64,000 bases of DNA. Origin: Camellia lanceoleosa (taxonomy: Eukaryota; Streptophyta; Magnoliopsida; Ericales; Theaceae). The notes under the pieces were generated by a model. It was not told where the DNA came from. It saw nothing but the letters and a program-made list of their open reading frames with translations, and ran no database searches. The translations under genes were made by a program, and so were the position numbers. Below are positions 54,400 through 64,000 of this stretch, piece after piece. The stretch's first letter is position 1. Each line of letters opens with the position of its first letter. Where the stretch lies: contig CM045770.1 in the NCBI GenBank assembly GCA_025200525.1, forward strand, positions 136,820,403 through 136,884,402, given 5' to 3'.

Positions 54400-55330
54400 C
54401 TTCTTAGTATTTTGATTTAGCTTGTTGCAACCATATGACCTTTAACCCTACACTTTTTTCTTCCATTACATCTTCTAATTTACCTGTCATTCACATTGAT
54501 GATGGCTCTCAAATGCATGTTAGTCATATAGGTTATATCTCCACTTCTAATATCTCTCTCCCTCATACTTATCTGATCCCTAACCTTACACTTAATCTTA
54601 TCTCTATCGGTCAACTCTGTGATCTTGGCCTTACTGTTTTATTTTCTCCAACTGGTTGTGTTGTGCAGGATCCAAAGACGGGACAGGCTCTTGGGATAGG
54701 TCATCAACATGGTCGTCTGCACAAGCTCATTCATCTTTGCATCCATCATCTAGTACTTCCCCAGTCCAGATTGTTGCTCCTACTACTACAAGTTCCTCTC
54801 TTGCTTTATGGCATCCTTAGTTAGGTCATGCGTCTTTTGGTCGTTTACGATCTCTAGTTTCAAGTGGTCAATTAGGTCCTGTTTCAAATGATAAAGCGGA
54901 CTATCTATTTTGTCAACTTGCAAAACAACATGCTTTACCATTTCATACTAGTACCTCTATGTCTCATGCACCTTTTGATCTCATACACTCTGATGTTTGG
55001 GAGCCTTCAGCTAATACCACTATTGGGGGATCTAAATACTTTGTCATGTTTGTTGATGATTTCACTCGTTTTACCTAGTTATTATTTATGAAATCTCACT
55101 CTGAGTTACACCAAATATACTATGACTTTTCACAAATGGTCAAAACTTCGTTTTCTTCCACCATCAAATTTTTTCGCGCTAATAATGCCCAGGAATATAA
55201 GGAACTCATTTTTTGAGATTCCTTCGTCAAAATGGTACACTTTCTCACTATTCTTGTCCTGGTATCTCCCAACAAAATGGTTGTGCCAAGTGCAAACATT
55301 GGCATATCTTAGACAGTGTCTAGGATGTAG
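54400..55330 (+). pseudogene. Copia-3 protease and integrase remnants
   Basis: YFDLACCNHMTFNP is a protease active-site relic with Ser changed to Leu, preceded by a stop. Then a pre-integrase segment (GHASFGRLRSLVSSGQLGP) and SKYFVMFVDDFTRFT, KFFRANNAQEYK and a broken PQQNG region follow. Stops at 54415, 54820 and 55078, and more frameshifts to 55330. Confidence 0.75.
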
Positions 55331-56030
55331 TTGACCTTCCACCAAGAAAGAGTGTTGTTAGTTGCAAATGGGTTTACAAGATCAAAACTCATTCTGATGG
55401 TTCTATTAAGCATTACAAAGCTCGACCTATTGCCTGGGGGTTTACTCAAGAATATGGGATTGATTATGACCAAACATTTACTCATGTTGCCCGTCTTACT
55501 TCAGTTCGCAGCCTCCTTACCGTTGTTGCTACTCGCCATTGGAGTCTCTGTCAAATGGATGTAAAGAACATTTTTCTCAATGGTGATCTCACTGAAGAAG
55601 TTTATATGCAACCTCCTCCTGGTTCCTTAGTTCCGTCCACCAAAGTCTGCAAATTTCGCCATGCTTTATATAGTTTGAAACAAGCTCCTCGTGTCTGGTT
55701 TGCCAAGTTCAGTTCTACTATTCGTGACTTTGGATTCTTCTCCACTGCCTATGATTTTGCTCTGTTTATACGCAAGACAGAGTGTGGTATTATTATTATT
55801 CTTCTCTATATGGATGATATAATCATCACTGGGGATGACATAGTGGGTATTTCTAGTCTCAAACAGTTCCTCAGTGGCCAGTTTGAGATGAAAAATTTGG
55901 GTTTACGTAGCTACTTCCTCGGCTTGGAAATTTCTCAAGATCCTTCTGGTTACTTTCTCACCCAGGCCAAGTATACCTCTGATCTATTAAGCTCGTGCTG
56001 GTCTTACTGATTGCAAGACTATGCCTACCC
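55331..56030 (+). pseudogene. Copia-3 reverse transcriptase
   Basis: CKWVYKIKTHSDGSIKHYKA, MDVKNIFLNGDLTEEVYM, LYSLKQAPRVWF and catalytic YMDD in place of YVDD. Frame breaks at about 55553 and 56005. Confidence 0.85.
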
Positions 56031-56765
56031 CAGTTGATCCTTAGACTCGCCTCACATCTCCTGATGGTCACCTGTTATCTGATGGACTTTATATCGTCAG
56101 CTAGTTAGCAGTCTTGTCTATCTCACGGTTACTCGTCCAAACATTGCCTATGATGTTCACATTGTCAATCAATTCATGGCTGCTCCTCACTCTCCGCACT
56201 ATGATGCTCTAGTTCGCATTTTGCGCTATCTCAAAGGAACTATGTTTCATGGTCTTCACTGCTCAACAAACTTTTCTCTACAGTTACACGCCTTTTCTAA
56301 TGCAGATTGGGCAGGAGATCCTACTAACAGTTGTTCTACTACAGGGTTCTACTTATTCTTGGGTGACTCTCTCATTACTTGGCATAGCAAGAAGCAAACT
56401 CTTATTGCTCGTTCTAGTACTGAGGCTGAGCACCGTGCTCTTGCTGACACTACTCAAAAGCTTGTGTGGCTTCGTTGGCTTCTTTTTGATATAGGAGTTT
56501 CTCATCCTACTAGCACTAACCTCTTGTGTGACAATCAGAGTGCTATTTAGATTGCACATAATGATGTCTTTCACGATCGCACCAAGCATATTGAGTTTGA
56601 TTGTCACTTCATACGGCAATATGTTACTAGTGACACTGTTCGTCTTATCTTTATTACCTTTGCCGATCAGACAACCGATATCTTCACCAGGGCTCATCCT
56701 CTAGGATGCTTTTTTGACTTTCTTTCCAAGTTCAAGTTGATATCTGCATTACCACCTGGAGCTTG
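56031..56765 (+). pseudogene. Copia-3 RNase H
   Basis: RILRYLKGT, NADWAGDPTNSCSTTG, SSTEAEHRAL, LLCDNQSAI then a stop at 56548-56550, continuing DRTKHIEFDCHF and DIFTRAH. Confidence 0.85.
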
Positions 56766-56778
56766 AGGGGGAGGGGAA

Positions 56779-57310
56779 TGTTACCTGAATATGTCTATAT
56801 TACCATATTGTGTATTACCATACTTAGCTTCTCCTTCTCCTATATAAGGGGTGTTTGGGAACCCAACTTTGAGGCTAAAATAGCCTCAAAGTCTAATTTA
56901 GCCCACTAGCCTCAAAAAATATGTAAACCAATGATTTATATATATATATATTTTTTTTAAAAAAAGAAAAAAAACAAAAAGTAGGCTCGGTAGACCTACT
57001 TTACATATTGAGTGTAATTATAGCCTAGTCCCAAATGAGTAAATGACCATTTTGTCCCTTTCGACTAAGTTTGAAAAAAGTAAGAGTAGGGACAAATTTG
57101 TCATTTCACTTTAAACATCATTTCAAACACATTTTTCAATACAATAATTCAAATAAAAATCCATTCTAACTTCCCAAACACAAAAACTAAAATAGCCCAC
57201 TAAAATAGCTAAAAAGTCAAAAAGCCTCTAAAATAGCCACTTTCCAAACACCCACATAAAGGAGTCTTGTATTCACTCATATTCATTCATTAAAATATAT
57301 AGAGTTATAT

Positions 57311-57352
<42 letters not shown>

Positions 57353-57357
57353 AAACA
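56779..57357 (+). repeat. Copia-3 3' LTR
   Basis: TGTTACCTGAATATG onward, interrupted at 56849-57253 by a MITE, then (CT)n/(TA)n and ending near CAAAACA. Confidence 0.75.
56849..57253. mobile_element. MITE in the Copia-3 3' LTR
   Basis: 405 bp with inverted ends GGGTGTTTGGGAA and TTTCCAAACACCC. The AAAATAGCC and AGCCCACTA words recur in inverted positions. Absent from the 5' LTR. hAT-like by end sequence; target duplication unclear. Confidence 0.75.
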
Positions 57358-57459
57358 TCTTCATTGAAGTAGAAATTAGAAAGGAGGCTTGTTCTGTTGT
57401 ATTTTTGTTTTATTTATTTGGACAAATTACAAATATATCTTTTGAGATTTGTTTAAAAT

Positions 57460-57849
57460 CACTACAACATATAAGAGTTTTAGAGACTAAATTTTTTGGT
57501 CTCTAAAAATGAAATTTTTGTTACAAAAGATATTTAGGGACCAATTTCTATCATCGTGAAGATAGTCGCAAAAAGGTTGTCCCAAAAAGTAAAAAATAAG
57601 GCTTTTAGCGACAAAATTTTGATAATGCCACTAATAAATACACTTTTAGGGACAAAATAATTTGGTCTCAAAATGGTTTATTTTTTAAAATAAAAAATTT
57701 GGTCTCAAAAAGATAATAATTCATCACTAATGTCTAATTTTCGTTGCTAAAAATATAATGATGACACTTTTCGCAACAAAAATTATTGATCCCTAAAAAA
57801 TAATTTTGTCCCTAAATTTTGGTCTCTAAAACCTTAATTTTTTGTAGTG
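57460..57849. mobile_element. Non-autonomous CACTA element (390 bp)
   Basis: Ends CACTACAA and TTGTAGTG, 3-bp duplication AAT (57457-57459, 57850-57852), and subterminal GGTCTCTAAAA / TTTAGGGAC repeats in both orientations. No coding sequence. Confidence 0.9.
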
Positions 57850-57852
57850 AAT

Positions 57853-58917
57853 ATGTATTATTTCTTGTTTGTCTATGGACTAGAGGACACTGTTTGCGCT
57901 CGTAAGGTCCACCACAAATCACATTTCACTAATTTGAACTATTTATTTTGTCAGTTATTTTATATATTTCATTCATACAAAAATTAAATCGATCCGATAA
58001 TCGTAACTTATTCAATTTATCAAGTTTGTCATAAAAAAATAGATGATAATTGTATTTTTAAAAATAAATTATTATTATTATTTTTTGTGATAAACATCAT
58101 CAATTAAATAAGTTATGATTATCAAATCGACTTAAATTTAATTAATTTTTTTTTTATGATGAAATATACAAAATATTTGACAAAATAAACTATTTAAATA
58201 ATTAAAACGAGACCTCACGTGCCGAACCAGAGGGAGGAGCTACCTCCATAATACAGATAATAACAATAAGATAGATTACGTAAGGATAAGAACCCGTGAC
58301 TATTCTCTTTGCCAAACAGTCAAAATCGAGAAAAAAAAAAAAAAAAAAGATGATTAAATAATTAAGAAAAATATCGTCATGAAACAAGACCGTTTTGATT
58401 GTTTCTCAGATTTTTCTTTTTAACTGTGCGAGTACTTTTAAGTCATATTTGTTTAGGTGGACATAAACTTGGAATTGGATTAATGTTTGGTTAGATAATT
58501 GAAGTACGGACTAACAATTTATTCAGATATAGTATCTCACATATGATGGACTATTCAATCTCACAGAGAGGAGTGAAATATAAATTGAAAGATTAAGCCA
58601 AAGCCTGAACTATTAGTCATTTCTTATAATCCTAACTCAATTCAAATATAGAATAGAATACACAATCCAAAAGAATTGTAATTCTAAAACTATTAGTCAT
58701 AAAAATATTAATTCAACCTAATCCAGTCTACAAAAAGGATTCGTTGTTGTTCAGTGCCCTTTGCTTGGCAATTGTAGTGAGGTCGTGTTGTGTGGTGATC
58801 ACTGTGGCTTCGGAAATTTCTTGTAAGTTTCCTAATCTATACATCATTGGATGCTAAAGTCAAAAAGTGGTCTTTAAATGCATCTGTACCATTATTGAAA
58901 AATAGTGATATAAAACG
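57853..58917. other. Intergenic, one possible decayed SINE
   Basis: AT-rich. On the minus strand, 58360-58205 reads GGGTTCTTATCC (B-box-like) after CAAAGAGAATAGTCAC; this may be an old tRNA-derived SINE but is too diverged to call. Confidence 0.35.
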
Positions 58918-59105
58918 AATTACACCACCAGGGTGTGGTCCAGTGGTTTTGCGGATCACACGCAAGTTGTCCGGTTCGATAATCGGATGGGTACAAATTT
59001 TTGAATAATACGCTGTAAAATCCTTGGTGTGGATTAGGTCAGGTCCCTTTCTTTGGATTAAAACGATTATTCGAAAGTCAGAAGCTGCCAAAGTTATGAT
59101 ATCCT
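58918..59105 (+). mobile_element. Probable tRNA-derived SINE
   Basis: An A-box-like TGGTCCAGTGG (about 58937) and a B-box-like GGTTCGATAATC (about 58972) lie about 35 bp apart in GGGTGTGGTCCAGTGG context, typical of plant SINE heads. The 3' tail is not a clean poly-A, and target duplications are not evident. Confidence 0.5.
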
Positions 59106-59697
59106 AACAGAGCTTCATTTTTCCTTTGTTAAATATATATATATATAATGAATTTCACAAAATATAGGATTAGTATTGGTTAAAATCATAAAATCTACTA
59201 CTTTTGTTAAAGAGTTTTATGAGACAAAAATATTAAGTGCCAAATTGTAAATAGAATGAAATATTACTCTAAGAATATTAAATAATTTTTTTACGAGGAG
59301 ATGTTTTTAGTTAAAATGTGAGATTAAAAAAAGGTCCAAGTGTTTAAAAACAACTTTTTGATTTTTTGGAAGAAAAACATGTAAAATGTAGAGAAAATAA
59401 GATAAATATTTTTATTTTTTTGTGACTTTTTGTTTTTAAATTTTTTTTGGCTGTATTAATCTCTTTCAAACACCCCCTTAGATTTATTTTAAATGTAGAT
59501 CTATTTATAATTTGGTTTAATCCTGATTTTTTTATTACATTTATTTTGCACTATTTTTTTAATTTTATTTTTATCTTTAGTGTGTTCCTACCATTGCCCA
59601 TAGTGCAACGACGGCTAGTACTTAGGCCTCGTTTGAAAATATATTTTTTTAATAATTTTTTAACTTTTTGATTAAAATATGATGTAAAAAAAATTAG
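59106..59697. other. Intergenic, AT-rich
   Basis: No gene. 59625-59697 (AGGCCTCGTTTG onward) may be the left end of a MITE whose right end is at about 61090, split by the element at 59698-60930. Confidence 0.4.
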
Positions 59698-60930
59698 GGT
59701 TGCGTTTTGTAGAATTTTATAAATATGATTTGAGAGTGTGAGTTGTATTTTAAGTTTGTGAGTTGTAGAATTATGATTTGAGTGCAAAAAATTTATTTGG
59801 TTATGATTTTTTGAATAGAGTGTTGAATTAAATTTTGAATTATATGTGGAATTGAGTTTTGAAAGTTTGATGTGACATGTGAAATAAAAAAATTTATTTG
59901 GTGATGAGTTTTCAAAACTTAATTTAACTTATAATTGATAATCAAACAAACAACTCATAACTCGATATCCGTATTTTTGATCAATAGTTATAACAAAACT
60001 ATTTTTAAAATACTCAAATAAAAAAATGATTTTTTTTTTAATTAATTGTTTTTAAGTAATTTTTTTGAATAATTTTTTTTTCAAATAAATTTTTTTTTTC
60101 AAATAACTTCTATGTCAATTATTTTATGTCAATTAATTTTTCTGCCAATTCATTTTTTAGGCCTTTATAAACATTAAAAATATTTTAAAAATATTTAGAA
60201 AATTAAAATATTAAAAATATTTAGAAAATAAAAATATTAAAAATATTCCAAAAATTAAAATATTAAGAATATTAAAAATATTCCGAAAATCAAAATATTA
60301 AAAATATTTTTTTTTCAAAATAAATATTCAAAAAATTTAAATCATAAATATTTAAATAATCTAAAAAAATTTAAATAAATATTCAAAAAATTTAAATCGT
60401 AAAAATTTAAATAATATAAAATTTTAATATTTTAAATTTAAAAACAACTCTACACTCAAATTGTAACCAAACACATAAAACAAAACTCAATTAAGAAATT
60501 ATTTTTAAAACTCATAACCAAACACATAACTCGAAACTCCATACTACTTTCACAACTTTACACTCAAATCGTAACCAAATACATAACAAAAAAATTTAAA
60601 CATTTAAAAATATTTTAAAAATTAAAAAATTAAAATCGTAATATTTAAAAATTTAAAAAATCGTAACATATTTAAATATTAAAATATTTAAAATCTTAAA
60701 CAAAATTAAAATATTTTAAAAATATTTAAAAAATTAAAATATTGATTTGAATTGAGTTTTGAAAAGAATTTTAAATTATGTGTTTGGTTATGAGTTTTGA
60801 AAAGTAATGATTATGTTTTGAATTGAGTTTTGAGAAATGGTTGTAGAATTATGATTTGAAAGTTCAAAACAAACACCACACTCAAATCAATGAATGAAAC
60901 TATAATTTGAGAGGGTTACAAAACGGAACC
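59698..60930. mobile_element. AT-rich foldback element, Harbinger-like
   Basis: Inverted ends GGTTGCGTTTTGTAG and (reversed) GGTTCCGTTTTGTAA with 3-bp TAG on both sides. Subterminal GTAGAATTATGATTTGA motifs mirror each other; the middle (60160-60730) is AAAATATTTAAAAATTA-type low complexity. No transposase. Confidence 0.55.
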
Positions 60931-60933
60931 TAG

Positions 60934-61090
60934 TATGTTTGGGATGACTTTTTGACTTTTTACGAAAAGATGTGCAAAAAGTAGAGAGAAAGAGAATATT
61001 TGACTTTTTGGTATAGGTTGTTGACTTTTTGACTTTTTTAGTAACTTTTTGACTTTTTGACTAAAAAAATCACCTACCAAACGAGGCTTT
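60934..61090. mobile_element. MITE or MITE half with GACTTTTTGACTTTTT
   Basis: TATGTTTGGGATGACTTTTT to CACCTACCAAACGAGGCTTT. Internally repeated GACTTTTTGACTTTTT. Confidence 0.45.
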
Positions 61091-62204
61091 AGAACTCCAA
61101 ACAAAACAGTAACATTATAAATTTAGAAAATTTACTTAAAATTTTATCTAGAATCATTAATAAACGGTTCGAATAATTCCATACATACTAACAATCTTAG
61201 TAAAAAGAAAAAGGCGAAATGCAACTGATTCTCAAAAATACAATGACATTTAACTATCCGATAATATTTAGACATGTATATTTTTAATAAGATTGTTATT
61301 AAGAATTTAAATAGATGCACCATCGCTCTAAATGGTCCAGATTGCTGAACTCCAAACAAAATAGTAATATTATAAATCTAGAAAATTTACTTATAATTTT
61401 ATCCAGAATCATCAATAAATTTATTCTATATACGGGTCTCAAAATATACCAATTAAATCTTAATCACGCAACTTTTCATGGTAATTTTCATTTATTTTTC
61501 TGTTTCGGTAGAGTTTCTACCAAACAAAATGAGCTATTTATGAAAAAGATTCTAGCTCAACTTGCTGAAAGTTTGTTGGAACTTAATTTGTTTATTAAAT
61601 GAACTTAATTTGTTTATTAAATGATCTAGAGTCAAAATTTTTAAACTCATTTAAAAAGCAACCGCGATTTGTAGCTCGAATGGAGGATCAAAGAACGAGA
61701 AGAAGAAGGGAGAAGGGAGGAGGAGGAGGAGGAGGAGGAGGAGGAGGAAGGAGGGACAATGGAGGAAGAAAAAGGAAGAAAAGAAGACGGGATTCGAGCT
61801 ACAAATCTTTTTTCTTTAAAAAGTCGAAATCAGACCTATCAAACTCAGCTCGACTAGCACTTCAACAAATAAGGAGTGAGCGAGAGCTGGAGAGAGAAAG
61901 AGCAAGCGTACGTACACACCAAAAGGGACTATTCTAAAAATAACTATTCTTCTATAGTCACGGACCAATGCTTTAATTTTGGTTCCAAATTATTCAATAA
62001 AAAATTGAGACTCAAGGTCCATCTTTCTACTTTTGTTTTAAAGAGATAGATTCTGAGAAAATGAGTTTAACAAAGTGCGACCTCAAGTTCTATATATATA
62101 TATATATATTATGTAATCCACCATGAATGACCAAGAGGAGAGATCACATGGTGTTCATTGAATAATTTTTATTACACTAATACTATAATTTCAGAAAAAA
62201 AAAA
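61091..62204. other. Intergenic with an 85-bp direct repeat and (GGA)n
   Basis: About 61093-61160 and 61346-61415 share GAACTCCAAACAAAA, AATTTACTTA and TTTTATC.AGAATCAT. A (GGA)n stretch at 61717-61750 sits in a low-complexity Arg/Glu/Gly frame (61599-61937) that I do not accept as a gene. (TA)n at 62092-62110. Confidence 0.5.
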
Positions 62205-63130
62205 GGGTAAATTATACTAGGTTTCTATAATTTGGAATTCGTGTTATTTTGGTCCTGGCTTTTTAATTGTGATATATTTGCCTATGAATTTTGAATCTGA
62301 TTTCAAATAAGAACAACTGAATATATCATTGCTCAATTACAAGGGCAAAGTCGTCAATTTGATAAAATATAAACTAATTTGACAAAAATAAATGTTAAAA
62401 AAATATTTTTAAATTTTTAAAAATTATTTCTACTACCAAAGATAAAATGATGTAAAATTGATAAATTTTTTACATATTTTTTTTTATCAAATTAATTTTT
62501 AGTATGTCTTTGAATGATAATCATGTAACGGATTGTTGTTTTTGTTAATGCTTTTCGATGGTTATCATGTAATAAATGATTGTATTTGTTGTTAATAGAT
62601 ATTTTTGGATAATTATCACGTAACGGATGGTTATTAGGCTTTTAATGTATAATCGATATATTTAATATATGAAATATTTTTAGTGTTGAATTTTTTGATT
62701 TAATGGATTAGTTTAATAATGATATCAATGTTGTCGCCATATTTGACTTTTAGAAAAATAGAAACTAATTTAACAAAAATAAAAACAACTATCTATTACA
62801 TGATCATCATATAAACATATATTAAAAATTAATTTGATAAAAATAAATAAATAAATATGTAAAAGATTTATCAATTTGATATAATTTTATCATTGGTGGG
62901 TAAAAATAATTTTTAAAAATTAAAAAATATTTTTTTGTATTTGTTTTTGTCAAATTAGTTTATGTTTTGTTAAATTGACGACTTTGCTCTTGAAATTGAG
63001 CAACGATATCTTCAATTGTCTTCATTTGAAACGAGATTCAAAATTAAGAGTCAAATGTGTAACAATTGAAAAGTCAAAGATCAAAGTAACACAAATCTCA
63101 AACTAGAGGGACCGTTAGTGTAATTCGTCC
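62205..63130. mobile_element. Long-inverted-repeat element (926 bp)
   Basis: The left arm from GGGTAAATTATACTAGG and the right arm (reverse complement GGACGAATTACACTAACGG) match over more than 300 bp, for example TTGCTCAATTACAAGGGCAA against TTGCTCAATTTCAAGAGCAA. Flanks are A-runs. The centre has about three 55-bp repeats with ATCATGTAACGGAT. Mutator-type MITE by appearance. Confidence 0.7.
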
Positions 63131-63284
63131 AAAAAAAATTAAAAATTAATGATCTATGTTCATTGTGAGTGTGACTTATATTTCACTAATTTTAAATTTA
63201 CATCACACATATTTTCAGAGTAAAATTTAAGATAATTTTTCATGATTTGTAGCATTTTTGTTTTCCTTATTCTATATATGAAGG

Positions 63285-63435
63285 GTTGTTTTGGAAAGTT
63301 AGTTAAAAACTGGCCTTCTAATTTTTTTTGACTTTTTTCAAAATAAATGTAAATAAGTAGAGAGATAATGTAATCCAAAATAAGTTAAAAGCTAAAAAGT
63401 GACTTTTTACCATCTTTTCAAAAGAGGCCGAAGGA
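63285..63435. mobile_element. Possible MITE remnant
   Basis: GGGTTGTTTTGGAAAGTTAG to GACTTTTTACCATCTTTTC, similar in words to other small elements here. Ends do not match well. Confidence 0.3.
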
Positions 63436-64000
63436 TCACATGATTTTTGGTCATGCTTGTTTGGCTCTATAGGTAAAGGAATTGGACTAACAATCGGACT
63501 AGCAACCTTGAGAGTCCTACGTAACCCATGTTTGATTGATTGGTTGATAAAAATAAGATATTAGTAGTCCCATGAGACTAGGAATACTACCATATGATAG
63601 GATTAGCTTTCTCATAAAAGGGGTAGGATTGCTAATCCAATTTAACTCGTTACATTCTCAAAATATAATTTTATTTATTTATATTTTTAAAATTTCTATA
63701 ATTACTTTATTACCTTCATCCGTAACCTTCTTTCCCCTCTTCCGTACACCCAAAACTTAGAAACCCTAACCCTAATATCCATTTCTCTCTCTCTCTCTCT
63801 GTCTCTCTCTCCTACTCACTGCCACTGCGGTCGATTGTCATTGTTTCAGCATTGTTTCACCAAATCTGAAGATGGGTATTTGTGCTGTGAAGGTATTAAG
63901 GTTGAGGATGTAATCTAAAATATGGAGAGGAGCTCTTTTTATCCCTACAGCAAACCCTAAATCACCAGAAAACTTCGAGGCTTATAGATGCTTTAGAGGG
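63436..64000. other. Right end, possible 5' UTR of a further gene
   Basis: Contains AAACCCTAACCCTAATATCC and a (CT)n tract at 63784-63808, then a short ATG frame at 63871 (MGICAV...) that stops quickly unless spliced at GTGAAG/GTATT. This looks like a plant leader region, but no protein is recognisable before the window ends. Confidence 0.25.

Larger units (their letters stand above)
53224..57357 (+). mobile_element. Copia-3: degenerate Ty1/copia element
   Basis: LTRs at 53224-53480 and 56779-57357 (the latter with a nested MITE) flank remains of protease, integrase, RT and RNase H. Integrase and the IN-RT linker are partly deleted (near 55325), gag is unrecognisable, and several stops occur. 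The polypurine tract GAGGGGGAGGGGAA (56765-56778) is good. No clear target duplication, so the right end is approximate. Confidence 0.85.

Noticed and set aside
61599..61937. 112-codon Arg/Glu/Gly-rich frame
   Set aside because: It is produced by a (GGA)n and GAAGAA-rich stretch. It has no domain, no flanking gene signals and no sign of splicing.
63753..63775. AAACCCTAACCCTAAT as a telomeric repeat
   Set aside because: Only two units are present, as commonly found in plant 5' leaders (telo-box-like), with no longer array.

Overview
This is a stretch of plant nuclear DNA, almost certainly from a eudicot. It is AT-rich and has GT-AG introns. One gene matches a plant Golgi nucleotide-sugar (UDP-uronic acid type) transporter and another matches a plant type IIB calcium ATPase. 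There is a nuclear copy of part of a chloroplast gene, and most of the remaining DNA is nested plant transposable elements. I see no bacterial operons, CRISPR arrays, rRNA or tRNA genes.

Host genes. On the + strand, the last three coding exons of a UUAT1/2-like transporter lie at 9458-9561, 12660-12888 and 30074-30220; its 5' exons are left of the window. On the - strand, a type IIB Ca2+-ATPase of the ACA4/ACA11 group occupies 38020 down to 32914 in six recognisable exons. Its first exon, which should carry the calmodulin-binding autoinhibitory N-terminus, is not found. The two genes are tail to tail, with 2.7 kb between stop codons. A 260-bp fragment of plastid atpA sits just behind the transporter gene.

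Transposons, left to right. (1) Copia-1 (1048-8895; target-site duplication CATTT) lies in an upstream intron of the transporter. Its middle is replaced by a 2.1-kb inverted block made of the RNase H end, an LTR and gag of the same family. (2) The 17-kb intron 12889-30073 holds LARD-1, a small non-autonomous LTR element (13380-27705). Its 5' LTR is split by 12 kb of foreign DNA: a Helitron, an inverted LTR fragment and a rearranged endogenous pararetrovirus (caulimovirid-like), itself cut by Copia-2 (16400-21589). (3) Upstream of the ATPase come a LINE-like sequence (38.77-40.07 kb), a young Tekay-like Ty3/gypsy element lacking gag and protease (40174-46697; duplication CATTG), and LARD-2 (46802-52258; duplication ATTAG), which has no coding capacity, several tandem-repeat arrays and a 2.6-kb solo LTR. 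(4) Copia-3 (53224-57357) is degenerate. (5) The right end, 57.4-64 kb, is gene-poor with small DNA transposons (CACTA, Mutator-like, hAT/Harbinger-like) and a probable SINE.

Only the two host genes look like candidates for normal function. All transposon coding regions carry stops, frameshifts or deletions, except one 437-codon pararetroviral frame of unknown function (21817-23130) and a small coiled-coil frame in LARD-1. The most unusual parts are the rearranged pararetrovirus with inverted leader and LTR pieces around it, the self-inverted Copia-1, and the repeat-array retroelement LARD-2. I found no convincing new molecular system. All identifications come from reading the sequence; no database search was run.
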